This document shows positions 1 through 10,785 of a stretch of DNA of 13,068 bases, one piece after another. The notes beneath the pieces were generated by a model. The model had not been told where the DNA came from. It did not search any database and saw only the letters and a list, made by a program, of their open reading frames with translations. Positions within the stretch are counted from its first letter, which is position 1. The number at the start of each line of letters is the position of its first letter. The translations under genes were made by a program, and so were the position numbers. Origin of the DNA: an uncultured Rikenellaceae bacterium (lineage in GTDB: Bacteria; Bacteroidota; Bacteroidia; Bacteroidales; Rikenellaceae); the NCBI GenBank assembly GCA_947074135.1, contig CAMTOL010000037.1, positions 1 through 13,068 on the forward strand, in the 5' to 3' direction.

Positions 1-2
1 AA

Positions 3-113
3 GAAAAAACAAAATGTCGGGTGTTAGTATAGTTATCGTTTTATATTGGCACAGGTATTCGTGTGTCTGAATGTGTGGGTATCAATATTAATGATGTTGA
101 TTTTCGAACTTCT
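3..113 (+). pseudogene. decayed tyrosine recombinase (XerC/D-like) fragment
   Basis: Reading the frame that starts at base 3, bases 51-110 translate to a stretch containing YIGTGIRVSE followed by CVGININDVDF. This is the box I region of tyrosine recombinases: the Arg of TGxRxSE is a catalytic residue in XerC, XerD and phage integrases, and the next residues resemble the strand that follows it. The frame has a stop near base 30, and the hydrophobic helix expected before GTGIR (VSIVIVLY) is read in another frame, so at least two frameshifts are needed. It also stops at a TGA right at the araB junction. It is too short to be active. The start of the gene would lie left of the window. I infer a remnant of an integrase or invertase. 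Confidence 0.6.
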
Positions 114-115
114 AG

Positions 116-1636
116 GTGATGAGCTACCCTCGTTGGGCTAAAGGTATGTACTGTGATCCATCGAAAAATCGCTATCGTCAACATCCGTTAGATTATATAG
201 AAACTCTCGAATTTATAATAAAAGATGCGCTCAGTAAATCGCCTGAAGGAACAGCCGAGGGTGTTGTTGGCATCTCGTTCGACACCACTGGCTCAACTCC
301 AGTGTTGGTCGATAAAAACGGTTTGCCACTAGCTATGACTCCCGGTTTTGAGGAGAATCCAAACGCAATGTTTGTGCTTTGGAAAGATCATACAGCTACT
401 GAGGAGGCAGCTCAAATCAACGAACTTGCTCGTAGATGGAAAACAGATTACACTATGTTCGAAGGTGGTATCTACTCGTCTGAATGGGTGTGGGCTAAGA
501 TGCTGCACGTTATCAAAGAGGACGAGGCGGTACGTGAGGCTGCGCACTCGTGGATTGAGCATTGCGACTGGATGTCGGCACTTGTTACTGGCAAAATTGC
601 TCCTAGCGAGGTGGTTCGTAGCCGCTGTTCGGCAGGGCATAAGGCTATGTGGCACCCAAATTGGGGAGGTCTGCCCGAAAATGAGTTTTTTGTAGCTCTA
701 AGTCCATTGTTGGACGGTTATCGTGATAGACTATTTGCCGAAACTCACACTAGCGACAAAGCTGTTGGAACTCTTAGCTCGGAGTGGGCTACTCGTTTGG
801 GACTACCTCAAAGCGTGGTTGTCGGTGTGAGTGCTTTTGACTGCCATATGGGCGCAGTTGGTGGCGAAATCACGCCTAATATCCTAGCTCGTGCAATCGG
901 TACTTCGACTTGCGATATTCTCATTACCGACTACAACAGTGTTGGTGATAAGTTGGTAGCAGGGATTTGCGGTCAAGTTGATGGCTCGGTTATTCCTGGC
1001 TATGTAGGCTTAGAGGCTGGTCAATCGGGTTTTGGCGATGTTTATGCTTGGTTCAAAAATGTGTTGGCTTGGGGTATGGACGACCAAAACGCAATTGATA
1101 ACCTAATTCCACGACTTAGCGAGGAGGCTGCAAAGTTGCCAATCGAAGAGTCAACAATTATTGCAACTGATTGGATGAATGGTCGTCGAACTCCAGATGC
1201 TAACCAAAACGTAAAAGGAGCAATTACAGGATTGACGCTCGGTTCGTCAGCTCCTCGTATCTTTAGAGCTTTGGTCGAAGCTACTGCTTATGGCTCTCGT
1301 GCTATAGTAGAGCGTTTCCGCAGAGAGGGCGTTGAGGTTAACGGAATTATCGGGCTAGGTGGCGTTGCTCGTAAATCGCCATTTGTGATGCAAACTATGG
1401 CGGACGTGATTGGTATGCCTATCAAGGTGGCTGCAACCGAGCAAACTTGCGCCTTTGGTGCTGCTATGTTTGCCGCGGTGGCTGCTGGAGTCTATCCAAC
1501 TGTCGAAGATGCGCAAAAAGCTATGGGACAAGGCTTTGATGCTAACTATGAACCCAATATGACAAATTATGAGCTTTACGATAAACTCTACCAAAAATAC
1601 TTAGAAATTGGTAATTTTACTGAAACTAAACTTTAG
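116..1636 (+). CDS. araB: L-ribulokinase (FGGY family), N-terminally truncated, possible pseudogene
   Basis: This FGGY-family kinase would phosphorylate L-ribulose to L-ribulose-5-phosphate in cytoplasmic arabinose catabolism. Motifs seen: GISFDTTGSTPV (52-63), AFDCHMGAVG with the probable catalytic Asp at 242, the second phosphate motif GTSTCD (262-267), GLEAGQSGFGD (298-308), and the adenosine motif GGVARKSPF (415-423). The C-terminus is complete. The protein is 506 residues; Bacteroides ribulokinases are about 530 as I recall. It begins at V/M-SYPRW, which in relatives follows about 30 residues holding the first ATP phosphate loop (DYGSDS-like). No frame upstream encodes that segment; a recombinase fragment is there instead, and an in-frame TAG precedes GTG 116. 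The start could be GTG 116 or ATG 119. Without the first loop, activity is doubtful, so it may be a pseudogene or a junction product. Confidence 0.85.
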   Translation: MMSYPRWAKGMYCDPSKNRYRQHPLDYIETLEFIIKDALSKSPEGTAEGVVGISFDTTGSTPVLVDKNGLPLAMTPGFEENPNAMFVLWKDHTATEEAAQINELARRWKTDYTMFEGGIYSSEWVWAKMLHVIKEDEAVREAAHSWIEHCDWMSALVTGKIAPSEVVRSRCSAGHKAMWHPNWGGLPENEFFVALSPLLDGYRDRLFAETHTSDKAVGTLSSEWATRLGLPQSVVVGVSAFDCHMGAVGGEITPNILARAIGTSTCDILITDYNSVGDKLVAGICGQVDGSVIPGYVGLEAGQSGFGDVYAWFKNVLAWGMDDQNAIDNLIPRLSEEAAKLPIEESTIIATDWMNGRRTPDANQNVKGAITGLTLGSSAPRIFRALVEATAYGSRAIVERFRREGVEVNGIIGLGGVARKSPFVMQTMADVIGMPIKVAATEQTCAFGAAMFAAVAAGVYPTVEDAQKAMGQGFDANYEPNMTNYELYDKLYQKYLEIGNFTETKL

Positions 1637-1683
1637 AAGTTAACCATCATTTTTACTTGAAAATAATTATAAATGTTAACTAC

Positions 1684-1707
1684 TTTACCTTTTTGTAAAA
1701 AGGTAAA
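1684..1707. repeat. perfect 11-bp inverted repeat (hairpin) after araB
   Basis: TTTACCTTTTT and AAAAAGGTAAA are separated by GT, forming a perfect hairpin 47 bases after the araB stop. It is not followed by a T-run on either strand, so it is a poor intrinsic terminator. It may act as an RNA 3'-end stabiliser or a protein site. Confidence 0.5.
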
Positions 1708-1749
1708 ACCAAAAACTATTTCCTCTAAATAAACTTCGAATTAATAATC

Positions 1750-1768
1750 AATTGTGAATTGTGAATTG
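1750..1768. repeat. short tandem repeat, 2.7 copies of AATTGTG
   Basis: The heptamer AATTGTG occurs twice head-to-tail, followed by AATTG. I remember similar AATTGTG runs from Bacteroidota intergenic DNA, but that is recollection only. The function is unknown. Confidence 0.5.
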
Positions 1769-1778
1769 AAAAAGTCAT

Positions 1779-1795
1779 TCGATTCGAAGAATCGA
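1779..1795. repeat. 7-bp inverted repeat TCGATTC/GAATCGA
   Basis: TCGATTC, a GAA spacer and GAATCGA form a perfect dyad in the spacer before the GH51 gene. It could be an operator or an RNA hairpin; nothing in the sequence decides. Confidence 0.4.
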
Positions 1796-1850
1796 TAAAA
1801 GTTTTTCTACGTAAATTCGGCGACTTTTTCCAAAAAGCGACGATTAGAGA

Positions 1851-1870
1851 AACGATTTAAAGCTATCGTT
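1851..1870. promoter_or_regulatory. inverted repeat AACGAT-N8-ATCGTT upstream of GH51 gene
   Basis: This perfect 6-bp dyad has half-site centres about 14 bases apart and lies 40 bases before the arabinofuranosidase ATG. That spacing and place would fit an operator for a dimeric sugar-responsive regulator. No regulator gene is in the window, so the assignment is an inference. Confidence 0.3.
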
Positions 1871-1894
1871 AACTATTGATTTAGATTATAAACT

Positions 1895-1904
1895 AAACCT
1901 AAAA
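1895..1904 (+). promoter_or_regulatory. leader decamer AAACCTAAAA (copy 1)
   Basis: The decamer ends 6 bases before the GH51 ATG. The identical decamer is found before the beta-galactosidase and the NifU-like gene. It may be part of an A-rich translation-initiation leader. Confidence 0.4.
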
Positions 1905-1910
1905 CCTATA

Positions 1911-3455
1911 ATGAAAAAAAGAGCAACGCTACTATTTTTGTTTCTGTGTTTGATGTCAATTGCATCGGCGCAAAATAGAGCAACTGTTACAATCAATGCT
2001 GATAAGGGGCAATACGAGATTAGCCGTCATATTTACGGTCACTTCTCTGAGCCTTTGGGTCACTGTATATATGACGGACGCTTTGTTGGCGAGAACTCTA
2101 ATATTCCTAACACCGGAGGTGTTCGCAACGACATAATCGATGCGCTTAAAAGCATTAAAATCCCTAATCTTCGTTGGCCTGGTGGTTGTTTTGCCGACGA
2201 GTATCACTGGATGGACGGTATTGGTCCAAAGGAGAGCCGTAAGAAGATGGTTAACACCAGTTGGGGTGGAGTAGTCGAGGATAACTCGTTCGGTACTCAC
2301 GAATTTATGAATCTGTGCGAAGTGCTTGAAACAGAACCTTATGTTTGCGGAAATGTAGGTAGTGGTACGGTAGAGGAGATGGCAAAGTGGGTTGAGTATA
2401 TGACAATGGACGGTGAGAGCCCTATGGCTAAACTTCGTCGTGAGAATGGTCGTGACAAACCTTGGAAATTACAGTTTTTCGGTGTTGGTAACGAGAACTG
2501 GGGTTGTGGTGGTTCGATGACTGCTCAATACTATACCGACCTATATCGCAGATATCAAACCTTTGTTAAGAACTATGGCGACAACCGAATTTTGAAAATT
2601 GCAGGTGGTCCAAGCTCTGGCGATACACATTGGATGGATGTTTTGATGAAAGGAACAGATAATGGACAGCGTTGGGGTGTTTCGTTGCACCACTATACTG
2701 TTGCAGATTGGGGTAAAAAAGGCTCTGCAACTGAGTTTGACGAGTGGGAGTACTTCAAAATTCTCCACTTGGCTTACTATATGGACGAACTTATCAAAGA
2801 ACATTCGGCTGTGATGGATAAGTATGACCCTGAGAAAAAGACTGCTCTTGCGGTTGATGAGTGGGGTAACTGGTATGAGGTTGAGCCGGGAACAAATCCG
2901 GGATTCTTGTACCAACAAAACACGCTTCGTGATGCTATTACAGCTGCCGTGACCCTCAATATCTTCAACAACCACGCCGATAGAGTGAGAATGGCTAACA
3001 TTGCGCAAATTGTCAATGTACTTCAAGCTCTCTTCTTGACCGAAGGCGAAAAAATGATACTTACGCCTACTTTCCATATCTTTGATATGTATAAAGTACA
3101 CCACGACGCTACACTACTGCCTGTCGATGTGAATTGTATGAAGTATGAGCTGAATCACTCTCAAGTTGAGCAGTTAAGTGTTTCGTCATCGCGCGACAAA
3201 AATGGAGTTATCCATATCTCGATTGTTAACGTCGATCCGACTAAAACTGTCGATTTAAGTTGCGTTGTCAATGGTGTTAAGGTGTCGAAAGTGGTTGAGA
3301 GCTCGGTAATTACAGCATCGACGCTCAATACCTATAACTCGTTCGACAATCCAGGCGTGATTAAAAAAGAGTCCTTCAAAGATGCTAAACTCAAAGGTGG
3401 TGAGCTTACAGTTACTCTACCTGCAAAGTCGATTGTCACTATTTCGTTGAGATAA
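1911..3455 (+). CDS. secreted alpha-L-arabinofuranosidase, GH51
   Basis: This enzyme hydrolyses terminal alpha-L-arabinofuranosyl residues from arabinan, arabinoxylan or arabinogalactan. Residues 1-20 are a signal peptide (MKKR, hydrophobic core, cleavage near ASA-Q), so it acts in the periplasm or at the cell surface. The (beta/alpha)8 barrel shows [15 protein letters not shown] (86-100), the acid/base Glu195 in [11 protein letters not shown], and the nucleophile Glu317 in [10 protein letters not shown]. The C-terminal beta-sandwich runs from about residue 400 to the end. The length of 514 is normal for GH51. ATG 1911 is the only start that gives a signal peptide, and the leader is A-rich without a Shine-Dalgarno site. 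An epimerase gene follows 18 bases after the stop, so the two form an operon. The upstream araB would use the released arabinose. Exact glycan preference cannot be read from sequence alone. Confidence 0.93.
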   Translation: MKKRATLLFLFLCLMSIASAQNRATVTINADKGQYEISRHIYGHFSEPLGHCIYDGRFVGENSNIPNTGGVRNDIIDALKSIKIPNLRWPGGCFADEYHWMDGIGPKESRKKMVNTSWGGVVEDNSFGTHEFMNLCEVLETEPYVCGNVGSGTVEEMAKWVEYMTMDGESPMAKLRRENGRDKPWKLQFFGVGNENWGCGGSMTAQYYTDLYRRYQTFVKNYGDNRILKIAGGPSSGDTHWMDVLMKGTDNGQRWGVSLHHYTVADWGKKGSATEFDEWEYFKILHLAYYMDELIKEHSAVMDKYDPEKKTALAVDEWGNWYEVEPGTNPGFLYQQNTLRDAITAAVTLNIFNNHADRVRMANIAQIVNVLQALFLTEGEKMILTPTFHIFDMYKVHHDATLLPVDVNCMKYELNHSQVEQLSVSSSRDKNGVIHISIVNVDPTKTVDLSCVVNGVKVSKVVESSVITASTLNTYNSFDNPGVIKKESFKDAKLKGGELTVTLPAKSIVTISLR

Positions 3456-3473
3456 ATTATTTAAATTGTAGTT

Positions 3474-4631
3474 ATGAAAATGTTTAAAAGAATATCAATT
3501 TTGCTCTCTGTGGCATTGGCTCTAGCGAGCTGTACGACTGTTTCAAACCAATCGAATGGTGTGGAGCTAATACCAAGCGAAAAATTTATCACTAAATTCG
3601 AAGGTAAGCAGGTTGCGTTATATACTATAGCTAACAGTAGTGGTATGACTGCCCAAATTACAAATTTTGGGGCTAGAGTGGTGGCGCTATGGGTTAAATC
3701 GAATGATGGAAGCTTTAAAGATGTAGTTTGGGGTTATCCCTCAATTCAAGCTTATCTAGCCTCGACTGATTTGTATGCTGGTCCTATCGTGGGACGTTTT
3801 GGCAATCGTATAGATAAAGGTCGATTTGCGATTGAAGGCAAAGAGTATCAGCTAACTACCAACGAAGGTCAAAATCAGCTCCACGGAGGTAAAGGTGGAT
3901 TTAGCGAACAGGTTTGGAACTTAACAAATAGTAGCGATAGCACTATTACATTAAACTATGTCGCTGCCGATGGCGAGGAGGGGTATCCAGCACAATTGTC
4001 AATCGATGTAATATACACTATCACTGCCGATAATGCTCTAAAGATAGACTACCGTGCAACTACCGATGGGGTGACGATTCTCAACCCAACTTCGCACTGC
4101 TATTTTAACCTTTATGGTACAAGTGCAGAGTCAACAAATTCTCACATTTTGTACCTTAATGCAGATAATTTTACGCCGACAAATAGCGAATTGATTCCAA
4201 CAGGACAGATTGAAAGTGTGATTGGTACTCCGCTAGATTTTAGTACTCCAACTCTTATTGGCGATAGAATTGAAGCAGATTGTCAAGCCATTAAGTTTGG
4301 AGGAGGGTATGATCATAATTTTGTGATTAATCGCAGTGAATCTAAACCTTACGGTAATGATGTAATTTTGGCTGCCACGCTTTATGAACCTAAAACTGGA
4401 ATTGAGATGAGTGTGTTGACTGACCAACCTGCTGTTCAGTTTTATAGCGGCAACTTTATGGACGGAAAAGATGTAGGTAAGCGAGGTGACGTTCACAACT
4501 ATCGTACGGGTGTTGCGCTCGAGGCTCAGAATTTCCCTGCTGCTCCTAATCACCCTAATTTTCCATCTCCAATCCTGCGTCAAGGCGAACAATATACCCA
4601 AACAACTATTTATGCTTTTAGTGTTAAATAG
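3474..4631 (+). CDS. galM: aldose 1-epimerase (mutarotase), lipoprotein
   Basis: This enzyme interconverts alpha and beta anomers of free aldoses such as galactose, arabinose or glucose. The N-terminus MKMFKRISIL plus LSVALALASC is a lipoprotein signal with the lipobox LASC, so Cys20 would be lipidated and the enzyme anchored in the cell envelope. GalM-fold motifs are present: VGRFGNRI (106-113), QLHGG with His137, NPTSHCYFNL with the catalytic acid His208, GGGYDHNF (276-283), and the catalytic base Glu350 in GVALEAQNFPAAPNHPNFPS. The length of 385 is usual for secreted Bacteroidota mutarotases. It follows the GH51 gene by 18 bases and is closed by a terminator hairpin. Its likely job is to equilibrate the sugar released by the neighbouring glycosidases before uptake. 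The actual sugar is inferred from context. Confidence 0.92.
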   Translation: MKMFKRISILLSVALALASCTTVSNQSNGVELIPSEKFITKFEGKQVALYTIANSSGMTAQITNFGARVVALWVKSNDGSFKDVVWGYPSIQAYLASTDLYAGPIVGRFGNRIDKGRFAIEGKEYQLTTNEGQNQLHGGKGGFSEQVWNLTNSSDSTITLNYVAADGEEGYPAQLSIDVIYTITADNALKIDYRATTDGVTILNPTSHCYFNLYGTSAESTNSHILYLNADNFTPTNSELIPTGQIESVIGTPLDFSTPTLIGDRIEADCQAIKFGGGYDHNFVINRSESKPYGNDVILAATLYEPKTGIEMSVLTDQPAVQFYSGNFMDGKDVGKRGDVHNYRTGVALEAQNFPAAPNHPNFPSPILRQGEQYTQTTIYAFSVK

Positions 4632-4653
4632 TCAAAGAGGTGTTAATTAATAG

Positions 4654-4693
4654 AGGGCTGAATCTCCAAAATAACGGAAATTCAGCCCTTTTT
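4654..4693 (+). terminator. intrinsic terminator of GH51-galM operon
   Basis: AGGGCTGAAT (4654-4663) pairs with ATTCAGCCCT (4680-4689), and TTTT (4690-4693) follows directly. The T-tail is on the + strand only, fitting the end of the galM transcript 22 bases after its stop. Confidence 0.8.
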
Positions 4694-4700
4694 ATAAAGA

Positions 4701-4738
4701 TTGAGAGCTAGATAAAATGATTTTATTCTAGCTCTCAA
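4701..4738 (-). terminator. hairpin terminator of the beta-galactosidase gene
   Basis: TTGAGAGCTAG (4701-4711) pairs with CTAGCTCTCAA (4728-4738), and the stem continues through ATAAAA/TTTTAT with one bulge. It begins 10 bases past the beta-galactosidase stop. On the - strand it is followed by a short imperfect T-run (TCTTTAT), so it probably ends that transcript; on the + strand it may be a backup. Confidence 0.65.
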
Positions 4739-4748
4739 CTTTTAATAA

Positions 4749-8054
<3,306 letters not shown>

Positions 8055-8119
8055 TTAGTCCGATATTGAGTCATTAACTTGTTTGGCTCTTCTCTTCTAT
8101 TTTAAGAATTAATAGAGCA

Positions 8120-8173
8120 AATTGCTTGTCGAGCTCGAAGTGCATCAAGCAGTTACTCCTAATATATGAGTAA
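8120..8173 (-). other. two overlapping hairpins in the beta-galactosidase leader
   Basis: TGCTTG/CAAGCA (within 8120-8154, with a GAGCTC palindrome in the loop) overlaps by two bases with TTACTC/GAGTAA (8153-8158 and 8168-8173). They lie about 100-150 bases before the start codon. They could be alternative RNA structures in a regulated leader or chance dyads in AT-rich DNA. Confidence 0.3.
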
Positions 8174-8391
8174 AAGCTTACTTACTTTCTTGTGTAGTTG
8201 CTAGTGATAGTTCCATTTTACTCAATCCATAACATAATTAATAAAAAACTTTATATTAACATATGCTGTTTTTACACTATCTTGCCAACTGTGTGACTAC
8301 GCAAAATAAATTCGACTCGATTCTTGTTCTTTGTTGCTGATTCCTGGTGTGGATTTGTTCAAATTCTTACGCGTGGATTATTTGTGTGATA

Positions 8392-8420
8392 CAAATGTAC
8401 ACAATATATGAGCAAATTTA
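8392..8420 (-). promoter_or_regulatory. candidate Bacteroidota -7 boxes for the beta-galactosidase
   Basis: On the - strand TACATTTG (8399-8392) and TAAATTTG (8420-8413) both match TAnnTTTG. Upstream TTTG elements exist but at spacings of 13, 14 or 23 bases, off the usual 17-21, so the match is only partial. Use of either box would give a leader of roughly 360 bases or more. Confidence 0.35.
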
Positions 8421-8660
8421 GACAAAATATGGAACAAATTAAGTGTTTTGTTAGGAATATGGTAAATAGTCAAGGAGATATTTCTTTTGTGCCGCAATTC
8501 TCTCTAAATTTTTAGACTTTGGGTTTATACTCTTGCTACTCACAGCCGAAGTGAAACTCTAAAAACAGAGATAGCCATATTTTACTATTCGACAAATTCG
8601 TTTAACCATTGGTGTTCATACTAATTTTAATCCTAGCACTTCTTAAACATTATTAACTAA

Positions 8661-10406
8661 TTATAATTGTATTGTTTTACCCTTAACAAACTCTTCCCAC
8701 CATATAGCTAATGAGAGAATATTGAAAAACTGATTGCACTTAATCTGCCTATACCAAAACCATTTAATAGGGTCTTTACTCTCTTTGTCGAATAGTTGCA
8801 AAAATTTTTCAACCTCTTTTTTATTTAAGAAGTCATCACAAATAGATGATGACAATATAAATTCTGATAATCTTTTTCTTTGATTATCATCTTGAAAGAA
8901 TATAGCCATTGGAACAAAACCTCCTTGTTTTGGTTTTTCTGCTACAATTTTAGGCATCTTAGGCGAATATATGTATTTATGAAGATATTTAGAAATACCC
9001 TTTCCCATAGCAATAGAAAAAAGATTCTTCCCCTTACACTTATACTCTGTTGGAAGATTATTCATAAAATGATATATATCCAAATCAACAAAAGGATAGG
9101 CAATATGACTATTGTATATTTGAGATATCTTTGAGGATTTAAATAATATAATGCGATTGAGGCTCTTTTCGATATCTGTTAATAAAACATGTTGTAGATA
9201 TAATTCCTCATATTTATTGTTCTTTGGTACAATAAAAGGATTAGGCAATAGATGTGATTTTTCATTTAAGAATCTAGGCACTTGCCATCTTGGAAAACCA
9301 AAAATCTCACCTTGAATTATATTAAGTGAAGTTTCTAGATGAAAATTAGGTCTATACAATAAACCATCATTATCGAACTTCTCTTGATTCAGATATGACT
9401 TAAGAGCATTTAATGGCTTTGTTAATCCGCTCTTAGCAATCAAACAATTAATTGCCATCTGACGGTTTGCAGTTGAGAAATAATGATCATTACCTTCTCC
9501 ACCCAATAAAACACCATCAAAATTAAATCCAGAAAGTCCAAATACACTATAATTTACCATCATACCACACTCTGCAAATGGATCTCCAAAATGTTTAATC
9601 AATTTAGGTAAAGCAGATATCTCACTCCCATCTATTTCGTACTCTTGATGAATAGAATCAAATGTCTGAGTCATTAATTTTGATTGAGGTAGCTCTGAAA
9701 TGTTAGATCCTTTAAAACCAATTGAATAAGTAAATATATCTTTATTGTAAATCTCTCTAAGAGCTATTAAGTTTGCACCTGAATCATAACCTCCGCTAAG
9801 AAATAGTCCAACTTTGTTTTGATTATTTATTCTACGCTCAATAGCTTGTTTATGTAAAGAGTAAAACTCATCAGCATAATCATCTAATGTTTTGCGTTTA
9901 TCTATTTGTGGTATAACCTCATCAGAAGGGAATAGATTGATTGTTTTTAATTGTTTGCCTTCTTCGTACTCTAATATATGTCCTGCATCTAATTTGAATA
10001 TATTTGAAAAAGAACTATTAGGTCCTTTTACGTGTCCTGCTGTAAGGAAAAAGGCAAGGGAATTATAGTTTGGTGTTGCATCAACATTATCTTCTCGAGT
10101 TAGATCATATAAAGAACTTGAAAACATATTTTTTTCATAATATATTTGAGCTCCTAATCCATGATGATCTCTTACAATAATAGTCTGTTTTGTGGTATAG
10201 ATTATAATCACAAAAGAACCATCTACTCTAGAGAAGTATCTATAACCTTCATTCAGATAAGATTTCAAAACAACCTCTGCAATGTTTTTAGCAAATAGAT
10301 TATATATATGCCCTACTATGTATATCTCCGTTTCATCTTCTTTATGATAGAGATATTCGCTACTTACGGAGATTGATTTACAATTATTTAATTTTCCTTT
10401 TATCAT
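8661..10406 (-). CDS. asparagine-synthetase-like ATP-dependent ligase lacking the glutaminase Cys
   Basis: This is a 581-residue homologue of asparagine synthetase B and its relatives (lasso-peptide cyclases, polysaccharide-locus amidotransferases), which activate a carboxylate as an acyl-AMP and form an amide. The N-terminal half keeps the shape of a class II glutaminase domain, with RDHHGLGAQIYYE (79-91) and FSSSLYDL (95-102), but it starts MIKGKLNNC: the N-terminal nucleophile Cys2 is absent. The synthetase domain has the PP-loop SGGYDSG (204-210), GGEGNDHYF (302-310), PFVDLDIYHFMNNLP (438-452) and KPKQGGFVP (491-499). I chose ATG 10406 with its A-rich leader; an alternative TTG at 10454 would add 16 residues that read through a terminator-like hairpin. 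The gene is visibly richer in A+T than its neighbours and stands alone, suggesting transfer. Substrate and ammonia source are unknown. Confidence 0.85.
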   Translation of the reverse strand: MIKGKLNNCKSISVSSEYLYHKEDETEIYIVGHIYNLFAKNIAEVVLKSYLNEGYRYFSRVDGSFVIIIYTTKQTIIVRDHHGLGAQIYYEKNMFSSSLYDLTREDNVDATPNYNSLAFFLTAGHVKGPNSSFSNIFKLDAGHILEYEEGKQLKTINLFPSDEVIPQIDKRKTLDDYADEFYSLHKQAIERRINNQNKVGLFLSGGYDSGANLIALREIYNKDIFTYSIGFKGSNISELPQSKLMTQTFDSIHQEYEIDGSEISALPKLIKHFGDPFAECGMMVNYSVFGLSGFNFDGVLLGGEGNDHYFSTANRQMAINCLIAKSGLTKPLNALKSYLNQEKFDNDGLLYRPNFHLETSLNIIQGEIFGFPRWQVPRFLNEKSHLLPNPFIVPKNNKYEELYLQHVLLTDIEKSLNRIILFKSSKISQIYNSHIAYPFVDLDIYHFMNNLPTEYKCKGKNLFSIAMGKGISKYLHKYIYSPKMPKIVAEKPKQGGFVPMAIFFQDDNQRKRLSEFILSSSICDDFLNKKEVEKFLQLFDKESKDPIKWFWYRQIKCNQFFNILSLAIWWEEFVKGKTIQL

Positions 10407-10438
10407 AGTTTTTGTTTTTTCTATGAATCTATACCAAT

Positions 10439-10482
10439 AAAAAAGTGCGGACAATCCTTGTTGAGTCTAAGGGCTACCGCAC
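10439..10482 (-). terminator. terminator-like hairpin in the leader of the Asn-synthetase homologue
   Basis: On the - strand GTGCGG (10482-10477) pairs with CCGCAC (10450-10445), with an inner CCTT/AAGG pair, and is followed immediately by TTTTTT (10444-10439). It lies 33 bases before the start codon, so it would end a small RNA or act as an attenuator for the gene. Confidence 0.6.
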
Positions 10483-10548
10483 CCTAAAATGTAAGCATCT
10501 AAATATTACTTCTGTGATTGTTGTCAAAAAGTGGTAGTTTAGGACTTC
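10445..10548 (-). ncRNA. candidate structured leader RNA or small RNA
   Basis: A transcript from the box at 10550-10557 would run about 105 bases and end at the hairpin with T6. Two alternative helices are visible on the - strand: CTACC (10536-10532) with GGTAG (10478-10474), flanked by CTAA/TTAG, and ACAATC (10521-10516) with GATTGT (10456-10451). They interleave like a pseudoknot and compete with the terminator stem. No coding frame of note is present. It may be an independent Bacteroidales small RNA or a cis-regulatory leader. I cannot assign a named family. Confidence 0.35.
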
Positions 10549-10549
10549 A

Positions 10550-10579
10550 CAAATATATAGTAAACGCTTCTTACGTAAA
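10550..10579 (-). promoter_or_regulatory. promoter candidate P2 (TTTA-N18-TATATTTG)
   Basis: TATATTTG (10557-10550) matches the Bacteroidota -7 box exactly, with TTTA (10579-10576) 18 bases upstream as a near match to the -33 TTTG. It would start the leader RNA. Confidence 0.45.
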
Positions 10580-10636
10580 TATGTATTCTGTTAAATCTCT
10601 ATTGTATTATCTTCAATTTATTATTAGCTTCAAGTA

Positions 10637-10665
10637 CAAATATAATAAAGATATAGATACTCAAA
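10637..10665 (-). promoter_or_regulatory. promoter candidate P1 (TTTG-N17-TATATTTG)
   Basis: TTTG (10665-10662), a 17-base gap and TATATTTG (10644-10637) match both Bacteroidota promoter elements. It points at the Asn-synthetase homologue about 230 bases downstream. Confidence 0.5.
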
Positions 10666-10741
10666 GAATATAAATCTTCTATTTTCAAAAACCAATAAAG
10701 AATAAGAAGCAAAAGCTGTCTAAAATCACCCAAAATAACAC

Positions 10742-10771
10742 AAAAAACGCCTTGTATTTCTACAAAGCGTT
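10742..10771 (-). terminator. strong intrinsic terminator after the GGGtGRT gene
   Basis: On the - strand AACGCTTTGTA, a GAAA loop and TACAAGGCGTT form an 11-position stem with one T.G, and the T-run continues to six T's. It lies about 140 bases after the GGGtGRT stop and before P1, separating the two transcription units. On the + strand a shorter TTTT tail would allow some two-way use. Confidence 0.8.
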
Positions 10772-10785
10772 TTCTAACTATTTTC

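Larger units (their letters stand above)
1637..1910. other. 274-bp palindrome-rich intergenic spacer
   Basis: No open reading frame of note is present. The stretch holds an 11-bp inverted repeat, a short tandem repeat, a 7-bp palindrome and a 6-bp inverted repeat before the GH51 start, each listed separately. I found no good match to the Bacteroidota TAnnTTTG box on the + strand, so the arabinofuranosidase operon may use a different promoter or be read through from upstream. Confidence 0.6.

Noticed and set aside
1684..1707. Rho-independent terminator for araB
   Set aside because: The stem is perfect but no T-run follows on either strand.
10407..10454. 16-residue N-terminal extension of the Asn-synthetase homologue from a TTG at 10454
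   Set aside because: It would begin inside the terminator-like hairpin, and ATG 10406 has a normal A-rich leader and gives the usual domain start.
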